From: Marinobacter gudaonensis
GTDB taxonomy: Bacteria > Pseudomonadota > Gammaproteobacteria > Pseudomonadales > Oleiphilaceae
DNA: 64,000 nt
Assembly (NCBI RefSeq): GCF_900115175.1
Contig: NZ_FOYV01000003.1
Coordinates: 73,553-137,552 of the forward strand
Direction: 5' to 3'
Shown here: positions 26,237 to 35,469 of the stretch, one piece after another
Layout: every line of letters begins with the position of its first letter
How positions within the stretch are numbered: the first letter of the stretch is position 1
The notes under the pieces: generated by a model
The model's input: the letters and a program-made list of their open reading frames with translations, nothing else
Databases searched by the model: none
What the model was told of the DNA's origin: nothing
Translations under genes and position numbers: made by a program

Positions 26237-26264
26237 TTGACATGGCAGGGCGCCTCTTTATAAT
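26237..26264 (+). promoter_or_regulatory. Consensus sigma-70 promoter of tRNA-Asp
   Basis: TTGACA (26237-26242) and TATAAT (26259-26264) are both perfect, with a 16-bp spacer. A GC-rich discriminator (GCGCCC) follows, as is usual for stringently controlled stable RNA promoters. The tRNA gene starts about 65 bp beyond the expected start site. Confidence 0.9.
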
Positions 26265-26336
26265 GCGCCCTCGTTGTCACAGAGCAGTCACACCCTGATT
26301 GCACCGCCTGTTCAAGGTTCCTGTGAAGCGCCGCAC

Positions 26337-26413
26337 GGAGCGGTAGTTCAGTTGGTTAGAATACCGGCCTGTCACGCCGGGGGTCGCGGGTTCGAGTCCC
26401 GTCCGCTCCGCCA
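26337..26413 (+). tRNA. tRNA-Asp (GTC)
   Basis: 77 nt with encoded CCA. The acceptor stem GGAGCGG pairs with CCGCTCC. The anticodon stem-loop CCGGC-CTGTCAC-GCCGG presents anticodon GTC. The T-arm is CGGGTTCGAGTCCCG. The D-arm contains AGTTGGTTAGA. The convergent AraC gene reads through the opposite strand of the 3' half of this tRNA. Confidence 0.98.
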
Positions 26414-27459
26414 TTTTTACTCTCCCTTTTTCGATGCTCTCCCGGGCTCAGGTCGAACCAGCGCCGATACGCCTTGTGAAACGCCGGCGGGTTCGCGAAA
26501 CCAAGCAGCCAGGCAATTTCCGCCAGCGATGTATCTGTCTCCCGGATGTAATCCCGCGCCAGTTGTTTTCGTGTTTCGTCAACCAGCTCCCTGAAGCCAG
26601 TGCCTTCCGAGGCCAGCAGCCGTTGCAGGGTCCAGGGCGCCACGCCAAGCTTCGTCGCAATGGTCTGCAGGTCCGGTGTTTCACCCTGAAACAGGGGCGT
26701 GAGCAGGTTCTTTACCCGGTCTTTGGTGGTCCAGCCTTTCTCGATTTGCTGACGTTCGTCCTCACACTGGCGTACCAGGCGTTCATGCATGGCCGGTTGC
26801 GCCTGCAGGCTCTGCGTTTCCCAGGTCTCGCGACGCACCGTGATGCTGTTGGTCCCAGCGCCGAAGTGCACCGGGCAGCGAAACCAGCCTTCGAACAGTT
26901 CGTCCTGCCCGATGGAGGGGTATTCAATGCTGACTCGTTCCAGGACGTCGTAGCGACCGCTGATCGTGCGCAGGAACTGGGTCCAGGCGGCAAGTACCGA
27001 ATCCACCACAAAATAGTTGAAGCTGTTGTAGGGCCGGATGGAATAAAAGCAGGCCTGCCTGGCGTCCGGGCGCACCGAGGGCGTGCCCCGGCTGTTCCGG
27101 CTGGTTAGAAGGGCATAGCGTATCAGTGTGCTGATAGCAGCGCCCACGGTGCCGGCGGTTTCACCGGCAAGACCGGCGAGGCCCGCGTCTACCGGTCGCG
27201 ACAGCGCGCCCATGCGCAGTCCGAGGGCGGGGTTGCCGGTAACGCCAATGGCCGCATGGCCGAGCCGCATGAAACGGGGGATGCTGATCCTGGCATCCGG
27301 TGAGTTCAGGGTCTCCCTGTCAAGCTGGAAACGGGATACCAGTTCGGCGGTATCTGCGCCCTCCGCAGCTGCCGCGCGCATCAGTACCGAGACGTAGAGA
27401 ACGCTGATGTCGCCGAGTGAATTGCGGGGCACCGGCTGGGCAGATCGGGTTCCGCTCAT
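26356..27459 (-). CDS. AraC-family regulator ending antisense to tRNA-Asp
   Basis: 367 residues from ATG at 27459. An N-terminal Arabinose_bd-like domain (PRFMRLGHAAIGVTGNPALG) is followed by an AraC double helix-turn-helix (LQTIATKLGVAPWTLQRLL, then AEIAWLLGFANPPAFHKAYRRW). The family domain ends at about 26420 (DLSPGEHRKRESKNGG), but no stop codon follows there: the frame continues through the complement of the tRNA-Asp gene and stops at 26356, adding a GTRTRDPRRDRPVF-type tail, the well-known translation of antisense tRNA-Asp. The tail is therefore a by-product and the protein may have lost its own stop. It is divergent from fadH. Confidence 0.85.
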   Translation of the reverse strand: MSGTRSAQPVPRNSLGDISVLYVSVLMRAAAAEGADTAELVSRFQLDRETLNSPDARISIPRFMRLGHAAIGVTGNPALGLRMGALSRPVDAGLAGLAGETAGTVGAAISTLIRYALLTSRNSRGTPSVRPDARQACFYSIRPYNSFNYFVVDSVLAAWTQFLRTISGRYDVLERVSIEYPSIGQDELFEGWFRCPVHFGAGTNSITVRRETWETQSLQAQPAMHERLVRQCEDERQQIEKGWTTKDRVKNLLTPLFQGETPDLQTIATKLGVAPWTLQRLLASEGTGFRELVDETRKQLARDYIRETDTSLAEIAWLLGFANPPAFHKAYRRWFDLSPGEHRKRESKNGGADGTRTRDPRRDRPVF

Positions 27460-27480
27460 TGAAGCCTTTGTCTGACATGT

Positions 27481-27513
27481 TATCCAAAGATAATAGAATG
27501 TTATTCCTGGATA
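27481..27513. promoter_or_regulatory. Inverted repeat between araC-type gene and fadH
   Basis: TATCCA (27481-27486) and TGGATA (27508-27513) are inverted and separated by 21 bp, with an inner ATAA/TTAT pair. The site lies just upstream of the AraC regulator start (27459) and about 107 bp from fadH. It could be an operator for the regulator, but AraC proteins more often use direct repeats, so this is tentative. Confidence 0.3.
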
Positions 27514-27586
27514 TTGTCGAGGGCAAGGGGTGACGGTAGTTTTAGGTTCGATCACAAGTGGGGTGAGCAGGCCGCAAGAGCCGTAG

Positions 27587-29689
<2,103 letters not shown>

Positions 29690-29777
29690 TCGGGCACAAG
29701 ATCACAAATCGTTGCAGTTTTTCCCTGTGCACGAACGATAGTCTGGCTAGACTAATAGCGCTGGGTCTGTCAGCTTG

Positions 29778-29834
29778 CCCCTTCCGCGATTCGTGGTTGC
29801 TCTCTGGCGACCACGTCTTGTGCAAGGGGTTTTT
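29778..29834 (+). terminator. Branched hairpin with T-run after fadH
   Basis: CCCCTT (29778-29783) pairs with AAGGGG (29824-29829), directly followed by TTTTT. Inside it GTGGTTGC (29793-29800) pairs with GCGACCAC (29807-29814) with one G-U pair. It could be a terminator of fadH or a leader attenuator for the gene at 29920; its position about 90 bp before that ATG allows both. Confidence 0.4.
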
Positions 29835-29919
29835 ACCCTCAGGAATGGAACAACCTGTCCGATCCTGTCGTGTGGGTACGGATACGTTCGATTTTGGAGT
29901 CTAGTGCGGAGAAAGTGCA

Positions 29920-31167
29920 ATGGTGTCTGCCGACCAGGCAACTGATGGTTATGCGGCGGTTTTCTTCATGGACGGTAGCCAGGTTTCGCGGCAGATGCGC
30001 GCCAGCGAGTTCGGCGCTTTCCTGGATGGTTATGTAGGGCTGTCGGATCTGGCCGAGACCGATGTCCGGGCCGTTCTGGTTGAACTCAATGGCGAGCTGC
30101 TGGTCCAGTCCCTGGTGTTCTTCCGCATCTGGTTCGATGAGGAAGGCCGGGCCGACACGCACTGGAACGTCCCCATTGAGGAACTGGCCAAGAACGGTGC
30201 CAAGGGCCCCGATATGGGTGGCGGCGCCATTCGCCTGGTCTGCCGCAGTCAGTGCCCGGACCCCCGATTCAAGGAGGATCTCTGGGACCCCGACATGACT
30301 CCGGGGAATAACCACTTCCAGACCATCCGCAAGGCCGTGGAAGCCAACAGCCTCAAATTCCGCAAGAAAGAACCGGCGCGGGAAGAGGAGATTCCCGTAC
30401 TCAATGCCCAGACGCAAGCACCGGGTACAGACGACTCGGCGGCCGCCGATCGCTCGAGGCTGGCGCAGCTGATCCGCGAGCAACGCCTGAGAATCAAGAC
30501 GCTCCAAAGCGTGCACCGAGATTCCCTGTCTGATCTGCAGCGCGAGCATCGTCTCGAGATGCAGACCCTGAGGGGCGAAATTGCGGATCTGGAGCAGAAA
30601 TACGAACGCCAGCGGTTAAGTAACGAGCAGTTGAAGAAGCGACTGGCGGAGCGTAATGAACAATACCTCACCATGCAGGAGCAGATTGCCGACAGTGGCG
30701 CCGACAAGCAGCGCGAGGAGTCGAATGCTGACGCCGAACTGGTGCTGTTGAAGGATCAACTGGAGCGCCGGCAGCGGGAGCTCGAGTTGCGGGACGACAA
30801 AATCGTTGCCCTGGAGCAGGAAAACCACGAGCTGAGGAACCGGGAGCCCGTGGAAAATTCGATCATGGACCACCTGAAGCGGCAATCGGTGTTTCTGGTG
30901 GCCTACCATCCCGGCGTGGGGCACCTGACCCTGCCGTTCGAAGACATCGAGACCTACTTCGAGAATCCAACGGCCTACGCCGCCGACCGGTGTGGCATGA
31001 ATGAGCCTGCGTACCGGGAGTGGCTTGAGCACTACGAGAACCCGGTGTGCGCCCACGAGACCGAGGATGGAAAGCGCTGCGAGGAGCCCATCCTTCGGGT
31101 CAGCCAGCCGTCGGAATTTCGCCCGGGGGTGGACGACAGGTGCGAGCAGCACCGGAACCCGGGTTGA
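29920..31167 (+). CDS. Coiled-coil protein of unknown function
   Basis: 415 residues; I do not recognise the family. Residues 1-130 are a globular domain (YAAVFFMDGSQVSRQMRASE, then FFRIWFDEEGRADTHWNVPI). Residues 165-315 are a long coiled coil rich in Glu, Gln, Arg and Leu (LAQLIREQRLRIKTLQ, LELRDDKIVALEQENHELRN). The C-terminal 90 residues hold GVGHLTLPFEDIETYFENP and spaced cysteines (DRCGMNE, ENPVCAHE, GKRCEEPI, DDRCEQH) that could bind a metal. There is no signal peptide. It precedes nadK by 129 bp. A structural or scaffolding role is suggested by the coiled coil only. Confidence 0.8.
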   Translation: MVSADQATDGYAAVFFMDGSQVSRQMRASEFGAFLDGYVGLSDLAETDVRAVLVELNGELLVQSLVFFRIWFDEEGRADTHWNVPIEELAKNGAKGPDMGGGAIRLVCRSQCPDPRFKEDLWDPDMTPGNNHFQTIRKAVEANSLKFRKKEPAREEEIPVLNAQTQAPGTDDSAAADRSRLAQLIREQRLRIKTLQSVHRDSLSDLQREHRLEMQTLRGEIADLEQKYERQRLSNEQLKKRLAERNEQYLTMQEQIADSGADKQREESNADAELVLLKDQLERRQRELELRDDKIVALEQENHELRNREPVENSIMDHLKRQSVFLVAYHPGVGHLTLPFEDIETYFENPTAYAADRCGMNEPAYREWLEHYENPVCAHETEDGKRCEEPILRVSQPSEFRPGVDDRCEQHRNPG

Positions 31168-31296
31168 GCAACGACAGCCCGCTATTGCCAACTTTTTTCA
31201 GTATCCCGCCGACTTTCGTTAAACTGTAGCCCAGATTGAACCGGACCCGGCCGACCGCTCGGCGTCCGGCGGCATCCCGACACCACAGGAAGCTTC

Positions 31297-32181
31297 ATGG
31301 ATCAGTTCAGGAACATTGGTGTGATTGGCCGGATGGGCAGCGTCAAGGTGGTTGAATCCCTGCGCCAGCTCAAGCAATACCTGATCACCCACAACTACCA
31401 CGTTATTCTCGAAGAAGACACGGCCAGTATGCTGCCCGGTCACGGCCTGCAGGTGGCCAGCAAGAAGCTGCTGGGCGAGATCTGCGACCTGGTGATTGTG
31501 GTGGGTGGCGATGGCAGCCTGCTCGGTGCGGCCCGTGAACTGGCCAAATCGAAGATCCCCCTGCTGGGTGTCAACCGGGGGCGTCTTGGCTTCCTGACCG
31601 ATATCTCTCCGGCCGATCTCGAGGAGCGCCTGGGGAAGGTGCTGGAAGGCGAGTACATCGAGGAAACCCGGTTTCTGCTCGACGGTAATGTTGAACGCAA
31701 CGGTCAGCCCCTGGGGTTCGGTACCGCGTTGAACGATGTGGTGCTGCATCCGGGCAAATCGACCCGGATGATCGGCTTTGATCTGTTCATTGATGGCCAT
31801 TTTGTCTACAGCCAGCGCTCGGACGGCCTGATCGTGTCAACGCCGACTGGCTCCACGGCCTACTCGCTGTCTGCTGGCGGGCCGATCATGCACCCCAAGC
31901 TCGACGCCATTGTTCTGGTGCCGATGTTTCCCCACACTCTCAGTAGCCGGCCAATCGTTGTCGATGGCAAGAGTGAGATCAAACTGGTGATCGGGGAAAC
32001 CAACGAAACCTATCCGCAGATCAGCTTCGACGGGCAGATGAACATTGCCTGTGCACCGGGCGACATCATTCGCATCACCAAGAAGCCGTTCAAGATCCGG
32101 CTTATTCACCCCACCGACCACAACTTTTACGCCACCTGCCGTGACAAGCTTGGCTGGGCCAGTGAAATATCAGCGAGTTGA
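31297..32181 (+). CDS. nadK: NAD kinase
   Basis: 294 residues, normal for bacterial NAD kinase. The GGDG motif lies at about residues 69-73 (VVGGDGSLLGAARELA), with LLGVNRGRLGFLTD, the substrate-binding FGTALNDVVLHP and the glycine-rich TPTGSTAYSLSAGGPI. It phosphorylates NAD to NADP with ATP or polyphosphate in the cytoplasm. CAGGAAG lies before ATG. The next gene, a phosphoesterase, starts 3 bp after the stop (or overlaps it if TTG at 32178 is used), so the two are co-transcribed. Confidence 0.97.
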   Translation: MDQFRNIGVIGRMGSVKVVESLRQLKQYLITHNYHVILEEDTASMLPGHGLQVASKKLLGEICDLVIVVGGDGSLLGAARELAKSKIPLLGVNRGRLGFLTDISPADLEERLGKVLEGEYIEETRFLLDGNVERNGQPLGFGTALNDVVLHPGKSTRMIGFDLFIDGHFVYSQRSDGLIVSTPTGSTAYSLSAGGPIMHPKLDAIVLVPMFPHTLSSRPIVVDGKSEIKLVIGETNETYPQISFDGQMNIACAPGDIIRITKKPFKIRLIHPTDHNFYATCRDKLGWASEISAS

Positions 32182-32183
32182 TC

Positions 32184-33197
32184 ATGGCTGTATCGAAACA
32201 GACCGCTAGCCGCGGTTACGACATTATTGGCGACATTCACGGTTGCGCGAACACCCTGGTCAGGTTGCTGGACCAGATGGGTTATCGCAAGATCAACGGC
32301 GTGTACCAACACCCCCGGCGTCAGGCGATCTTTATCGGCGATATCATCGACCGCGGCCCCCGGATCCGTGAGGCGTTGCACCTGGTGCGCGATATGGTAG
32401 AGCATGGCTCGGCCCGTATCGTGATGGGCAATCACGAGTACAATGCCCTGGGTTATTGCACCCGGGCCCGGGCCGGCAGTGGCAAGAAGTGGCTGCGGGA
32501 ACACAATCCCCGTCACGATCGTCTGATCCGTGAGACTCTGGAACAGTTTGAAGCCCATCCCTATGAGTGGAACGAGTTCCTCGACTGGTTCTACTCCATT
32601 CCGCTGTTCATCGAGGAAGAGAACTTTCGGGTGGTACATGCCTGCTGGGATGGCGACCTGATCGACAAGTTCAAACGGATCCAGGGCGGTGCCTGTATCG
32701 ACGAGGATTTCCTGCACGCCTCGGCCGCCATTGAATCCTTTGCCGGGCAGGTCATGGATACCCTGTTGCGAGGCACCGATCTGCGGTTGCCAGAGGGCAT
32801 GTCCATCACCGGTCGCGATGGCTATGTGCGCCAGTTTTTCCGCACCAAATTCTGGGCGGACGATCCCAGAACCTACGCCGATGTAGTGTTTCAGCCGGAT
32901 CCATTGCCGCCAGAGGTGGCGCGTCGTGAGTTGACGGCGGCCGAGCAACGGCAGTTGATCAGTTATCCGCTGGACGCGCCACCGGTCTTCGTGGGTCACT
33001 ACTGGATGGAAGGTGAGCCGGCACCGCTGAAGGCCAATGTGGCCTGCATCGACTACAGTGCGGTGAAATACGGTCGGCTGGTGGCCTACCGGATGGACGG
33101 TGAGCGGGCACTTTCCCGCGACAAGTTTGTCTGGGTAGATGTGGAGCGGCCGGAGCAGGCAGATTATCCCTCCAGTGAAGACAGCGTGGCGCGCTAG
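32184..33197 (+). CDS. Metallophosphoesterase
   Basis: 337 residues of the calcineurin-like phosphoesterase superfamily. All metal-binding motifs are present: YDIIGDIHGCANTL near residue 12, FIGDIIDRGP near 52, IVMGNHEYNAL near 82, VVHACWDGDL near 152 and VFVGHYWMEG near 270. It is similar in arrangement to Ser/Thr phosphatase or Ap4A hydrolase-type enzymes, but the substrate is not readable. Start ATG at 32184; an overlapping TTG at 32178 is possible. It is coupled to nadK upstream, and the rhomboid gene begins 39 bp downstream, so three genes may form one transcript. Confidence 0.9.
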   Translation: MAVSKQTASRGYDIIGDIHGCANTLVRLLDQMGYRKINGVYQHPRRQAIFIGDIIDRGPRIREALHLVRDMVEHGSARIVMGNHEYNALGYCTRARAGSGKKWLREHNPRHDRLIRETLEQFEAHPYEWNEFLDWFYSIPLFIEEENFRVVHACWDGDLIDKFKRIQGGACIDEDFLHASAAIESFAGQVMDTLLRGTDLRLPEGMSITGRDGYVRQFFRTKFWADDPRTYADVVFQPDPLPPEVARRELTAAEQRQLISYPLDAPPVFVGHYWMEGEPAPLKANVACIDYSAVKYGRLVAYRMDGERALSRDKFVWVDVERPEQADYPSSEDSVAR

Positions 33198-33236
33198 GAC
33201 GCGCCGGCGGAAACAGATCCTGAGGCGGAGCAAAGG

Positions 33237-34097
33237 GTGTATCGAGTCAAGCAGTTGGATACCAGGGTAAATCTGGCCAGTTTCAGTCGCTGGCTGAATG
33301 GCCAGGGTGTGGCCCATCGGATTTCCGAAGAAGGCGGCTTCCAGGTGCTCTGGCTGGAAGATCCGGCGCACGCCGAGCCGGTATTGGCTGCCCTCGACCG
33401 GTTCATGGCCGAACCGGAAATCCGCGATGCCGTGGATCGCCAGAACCGATCGCCGGCGTTCGTGGGCGGTCGTTGGCAGCCGTCCCCCCGCCACGCGCCT
33501 CTGGTGCTGGGTATCATCGGGTTGGCGGTGCTCATGGTCTGGCTGACGGCCATGGGTCAGAACCAGCTTGCCGCAGCGCTGATGATCATCGATCCCCGGG
33601 ATTTCGACTGGAGCTCCCTGGGCGGTCGCGTGGACGCGTTGACGGCGACCCTGGCCAGCGGCCAGATCTGGCGTTTACTGACGCCCGATTTCCTGCATTT
33701 CAGCTGGACTCACATCATTTTCAATTCGGTGATGCTGTGGTTTCTGGGCAGCCAGATCGAGTGGTTTGATGGTCGAGCCCGGTTCATCACGCTGTTTGTG
33801 GTGACCAGCCTGCTCTCCAACGGTCTGCAGTACTTTGTTTCGGGGCCGTTGTTCGGCGGGCTGTCCGGCGTGGTCTACGGTATTCTGGGCTATTGCTGGT
33901 TGAGCCAGCGTGCGGCGCCGAGATTTCAGTTTCCGCCGGCCCTGGTGACGTTTGCGGTGGCCTGGATGGTGATTGGTTTCACCTCACTGCCTGAACTGAT
34001 AGGCCTGGGACGGATGGCCAACGAGGCGCACCTGGGTGGATTTGTTGCAGGGCTGGCCCTGGCGGTGGTTCTGCCCGTAAGACAGCGGAGGCGGTAA
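33237..34097 (+). CDS. Rhomboid-family intramembrane serine protease
   Basis: 286 residues, GTG start. The cytoplasmic N-terminal domain of about 90 residues (YRVKQLDTRVNLASFSRWLN) resembles that of GlpG. Six membrane segments follow. The catalytic Ser210 lies in GGLSGVVYGILGY and the catalytic His265 in EAHLGGFVAGLALA; FSWTHIIFNSVMLWFLG carries the HxxxN oxyanion-hole motif. It cleaves membrane helices of unknown substrates. It follows the phosphoesterase gene by 39 bp. The only terminator-like stem after it, at 34105-34122, has its T-run on the opposite strand, so it does not seem designed for this gene. Confidence 0.93.
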   Translation: MYRVKQLDTRVNLASFSRWLNGQGVAHRISEEGGFQVLWLEDPAHAEPVLAALDRFMAEPEIRDAVDRQNRSPAFVGGRWQPSPRHAPLVLGIIGLAVLMVWLTAMGQNQLAAALMIIDPRDFDWSSLGGRVDALTATLASGQIWRLLTPDFLHFSWTHIIFNSVMLWFLGSQIEWFDGRARFITLFVVTSLLSNGLQYFVSGPLFGGLSGVVYGILGYCWLSQRAAPRFQFPPALVTFAVAWMVIGFTSLPELIGLGRMANEAHLGGFVAGLALAVVLPVRQRRR

Positions 34098-34098
34098 T

Positions 34099-34122
34099 AA
34101 AAAAGCCCCGCAAAAGCGGGGC
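34099..34122 (-). terminator. Intrinsic terminator of the candidate sRNA
   Basis: GCCCCGC and GCGGGGC form a perfect stem at 34105-34111 and 34116-34122 with a 4-nt loop. Six T residues follow on the minus strand (34104-34099). On the plus strand the stem is followed by ATAAAAAG and no T-run, so it works leftwards. Confidence 0.9.
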
Positions 34123-34183
34123 ATAAAAAGAGCATTCAGCTCCTGATGAGAGAGACCAAATGAAACGACCGTTGTCATTTGGT
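34099..34183 (-). ncRNA. Candidate Fur-regulated small RNA (RyhB/PrrF-like organisation)
   Basis: No protein gene lies here on the minus strand, yet all parts of an sRNA gene are in order. The predicted RNA is about 85 nt, starting near 34183. Its 5' end forms a hairpin in which ACCAAATGA (34183-34175) pairs with TCATTTGGT (34163-34155), with an inner AAC/GTT extension and a GGTC loop. An unpaired stretch containing CTCTCTCATCAGG follows, then a U-rich CTCTTTTTATG that could bind Hfq. Last comes a perfect 7-bp terminator stem GCCCCGC-TTTT-GCGGGGC and six T residues. The promoter is overlapped by a Fur box. Iron-sparing sRNAs (RyhB, PrrF) share this layout. The CTCATCAGG stretch reminds me of Pseudomonas PrrF, from memory only. 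Confidence 0.7.
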
Positions 34184-34185
34184 GA

Positions 34186-34204
34186 GGTAATGATAATCAT
34201 TGTC
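34186..34204. promoter_or_regulatory. Fur box
   Basis: GGTAATGATAATCATTGTC matches the 19-bp Fur consensus GATAATGATAATCATTATC at 17 positions, including the central GATAAT repeats. It covers the -10 element of the minus-strand promoter for the candidate sRNA, the usual location for iron-dependent repression. Confidence 0.88.
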
Positions 34205-34219
34205 GTTTGAGAATGTCAA
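34190..34219 (-). promoter_or_regulatory. Sigma-70 promoter of the candidate sRNA
   Basis: Read on the minus strand, a perfect -35 TTGACA (34219-34214) is followed by an 18-bp spacer and a -10 TATCAT (34195-34190), 5 of 6 to consensus. The expected start is near 34183. No comparable promoter was found in the plus direction towards the DUF1315 gene. Confidence 0.8.
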
Positions 34220-34264
34220 ACGATACCCGCGGGTTTTTTATGAATGTTTTTTCAGGAGGGCGGC

Positions 34265-34555
34265 ATGACCTATGAAGAACTGATCGAGCGGCTGGACCCG
34301 AACGTGTACCGGAGCCTGCGTCAGTCGATTGAGCTGGGCAAATGGCCCGATGGCCGCAAGTTGACGCCCGAGCAGCGGGAAATCAGCCTTGAAGCCGTGA
34401 TTTACTATGAGAACCTGCACAACATTCCGGAAGAAGAACGCACCGGCTACCTGGATCGGGGCAGCAAGGCTGGCACGGCCTGCGACCCTTCCGTGCAGAG
34501 ATCGCAGGGGCAGGGCAAGGTGGACCCGGACCAGTTTGTCGAGGTCAAGTCTTGA
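34265..34555 (+). CDS. DUF1315 (YeaC-like) small protein
   Basis: 96 residues. The N-terminal MTYEELIERLDPNVYRSLRQ and LGKWPDGRKLTPEQREISLE match the DUF1315/YeaC family of gammaproteobacteria, whose function is unknown. The C-terminal tail (SKAGTACDPSVQRSQGQGKV) is low complexity. GGAGGGCGGC precedes the ATG. Its stop codon overlaps the TTG start of the DUF2797 gene, so the two are translationally coupled. A Fur box lies 60 bp upstream but seems to serve the divergent sRNA; an added effect on this gene cannot be excluded. Confidence 0.85.
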   Translation: MTYEELIERLDPNVYRSLRQSIELGKWPDGRKLTPEQREISLEAVIYYENLHNIPEEERTGYLDRGSKAGTACDPSVQRSQGQGKVDPDQFVEVKS

Positions 34556-35391
34556 GCGAAGTGATTGACGTAACAGGCCGACTGCGCAAGATGCCGGTAG
34601 AGGCCGGGCATCCGGTGTCGTACACCATTGCCGTGGGTGACACCCGCATTCCACTGAACGATCTCATCGGCAGGCCGTTGCGCCTGGATTTCAACGGCGT
34701 GATCCGGTGCATCCACTGTGATCGCAAAACCAACAAGAGTTTCAATCAGGGGTTCTGCTTCCCGTGTTTCCGCAAGCTGGCCGCCTGTGACAGCTGCATC
34801 ATGAGCCCGGAGAAGTGCCATTATCATCTGGGAACCTGTCGTGAGCCGGAGTGGGGAGAGACTCACTGCATGATCGAGCACGTGGTCTACCTGGCCAATT
34901 CGTCCGGACTGAAGGTGGGTATTACCCGGGCTTCACAGGTGCCGACGCGCTGGATAGACCAGGGGGCTGTCGATGCCATTCCCATGGTTCGGGTGGCCAC
35001 CCGGTACCTGGCCGGTCTGGTGGAAGTGGCGTGCAAGGCCCATGTTGCCGACCGCACCAACTGGCAGCGGATGCTCAAGGGTGAAGTGCCGAAGCTGGAC
35101 CTGCAGGAGGAGCGTGAGCGGATGCTGGGCCTGATTGCCGACGACCTTGACGCACTTCGGGCAGAGCACGGTGAGGACGCTATTCGGGCGGTGGATGAGC
35201 AGGGCCTGGGTCTCAGTTACCCGGTTCAGACCTGGCCAGCGAAGATCAAAACCCATAACCTCGATAAAACGCCAGAGGTCGAAGGCACGCTCGAGGGTAT
35301 CAAGGGGCAATACCTTATTCTGGATACCGGTGTGATCAACATCCGGAAGTTCACCGGTTATGAAATCCGTTTCCGGGTCCTGGAAGGCTGA
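34552..35391 (+). CDS. DUF2797 protein with zinc-ribbon-like cysteines
   Basis: 279 residues, TTG start overlapping the previous stop (TTGA). Four paired cysteines, CIHCDRK, FCFPCFRKLAACDSC and then C..H...C, form a probable zinc site near residues 51-90. The following segment HVVYLANSSGLKVGITRASQVPTRWIDQGA resembles a GIY-YIG-like fold (YxxxxxGLKVGIT..R), as suggested for DUF2797. The C-terminal part ends in LRLD-type beta strands. The function is unknown; a nucleic-acid role is only suggested by the zinc and GIY-YIG-like features. It is coupled to the DUF1315 gene; pepN follows 78 bp later. Confidence 0.82.
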   Translation: MSEVIDVTGRLRKMPVEAGHPVSYTIAVGDTRIPLNDLIGRPLRLDFNGVIRCIHCDRKTNKSFNQGFCFPCFRKLAACDSCIMSPEKCHYHLGTCREPEWGETHCMIEHVVYLANSSGLKVGITRASQVPTRWIDQGAVDAIPMVRVATRYLAGLVEVACKAHVADRTNWQRMLKGEVPKLDLQEERERMLGLIADDLDALRAEHGEDAIRAVDEQGLGLSYPVQTWPAKIKTHNLDKTPEVEGTLEGIKGQYLILDTGVINIRKFTGYEIRFRVLEG

Positions 35392-35469
35392 CCGCCACGG
35401 GCCCGAGTGATCTTTTTTCGCCTGCCGGGCCTGAGCGCGCCAGCGGGCTACGAATTCAGGAGACCATCC

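Noticed and set aside
34105..34122. Stem as the terminator of the rhomboid gene
   Set aside because: The plus-strand side is followed by ATAAAAAG, not T residues; the T-run is on the minus strand.
34186..34265. Fur box as operator only for the DUF1315 gene
   Set aside because: No plus-strand promoter was found at the right distance, while a consensus promoter faces the other way.
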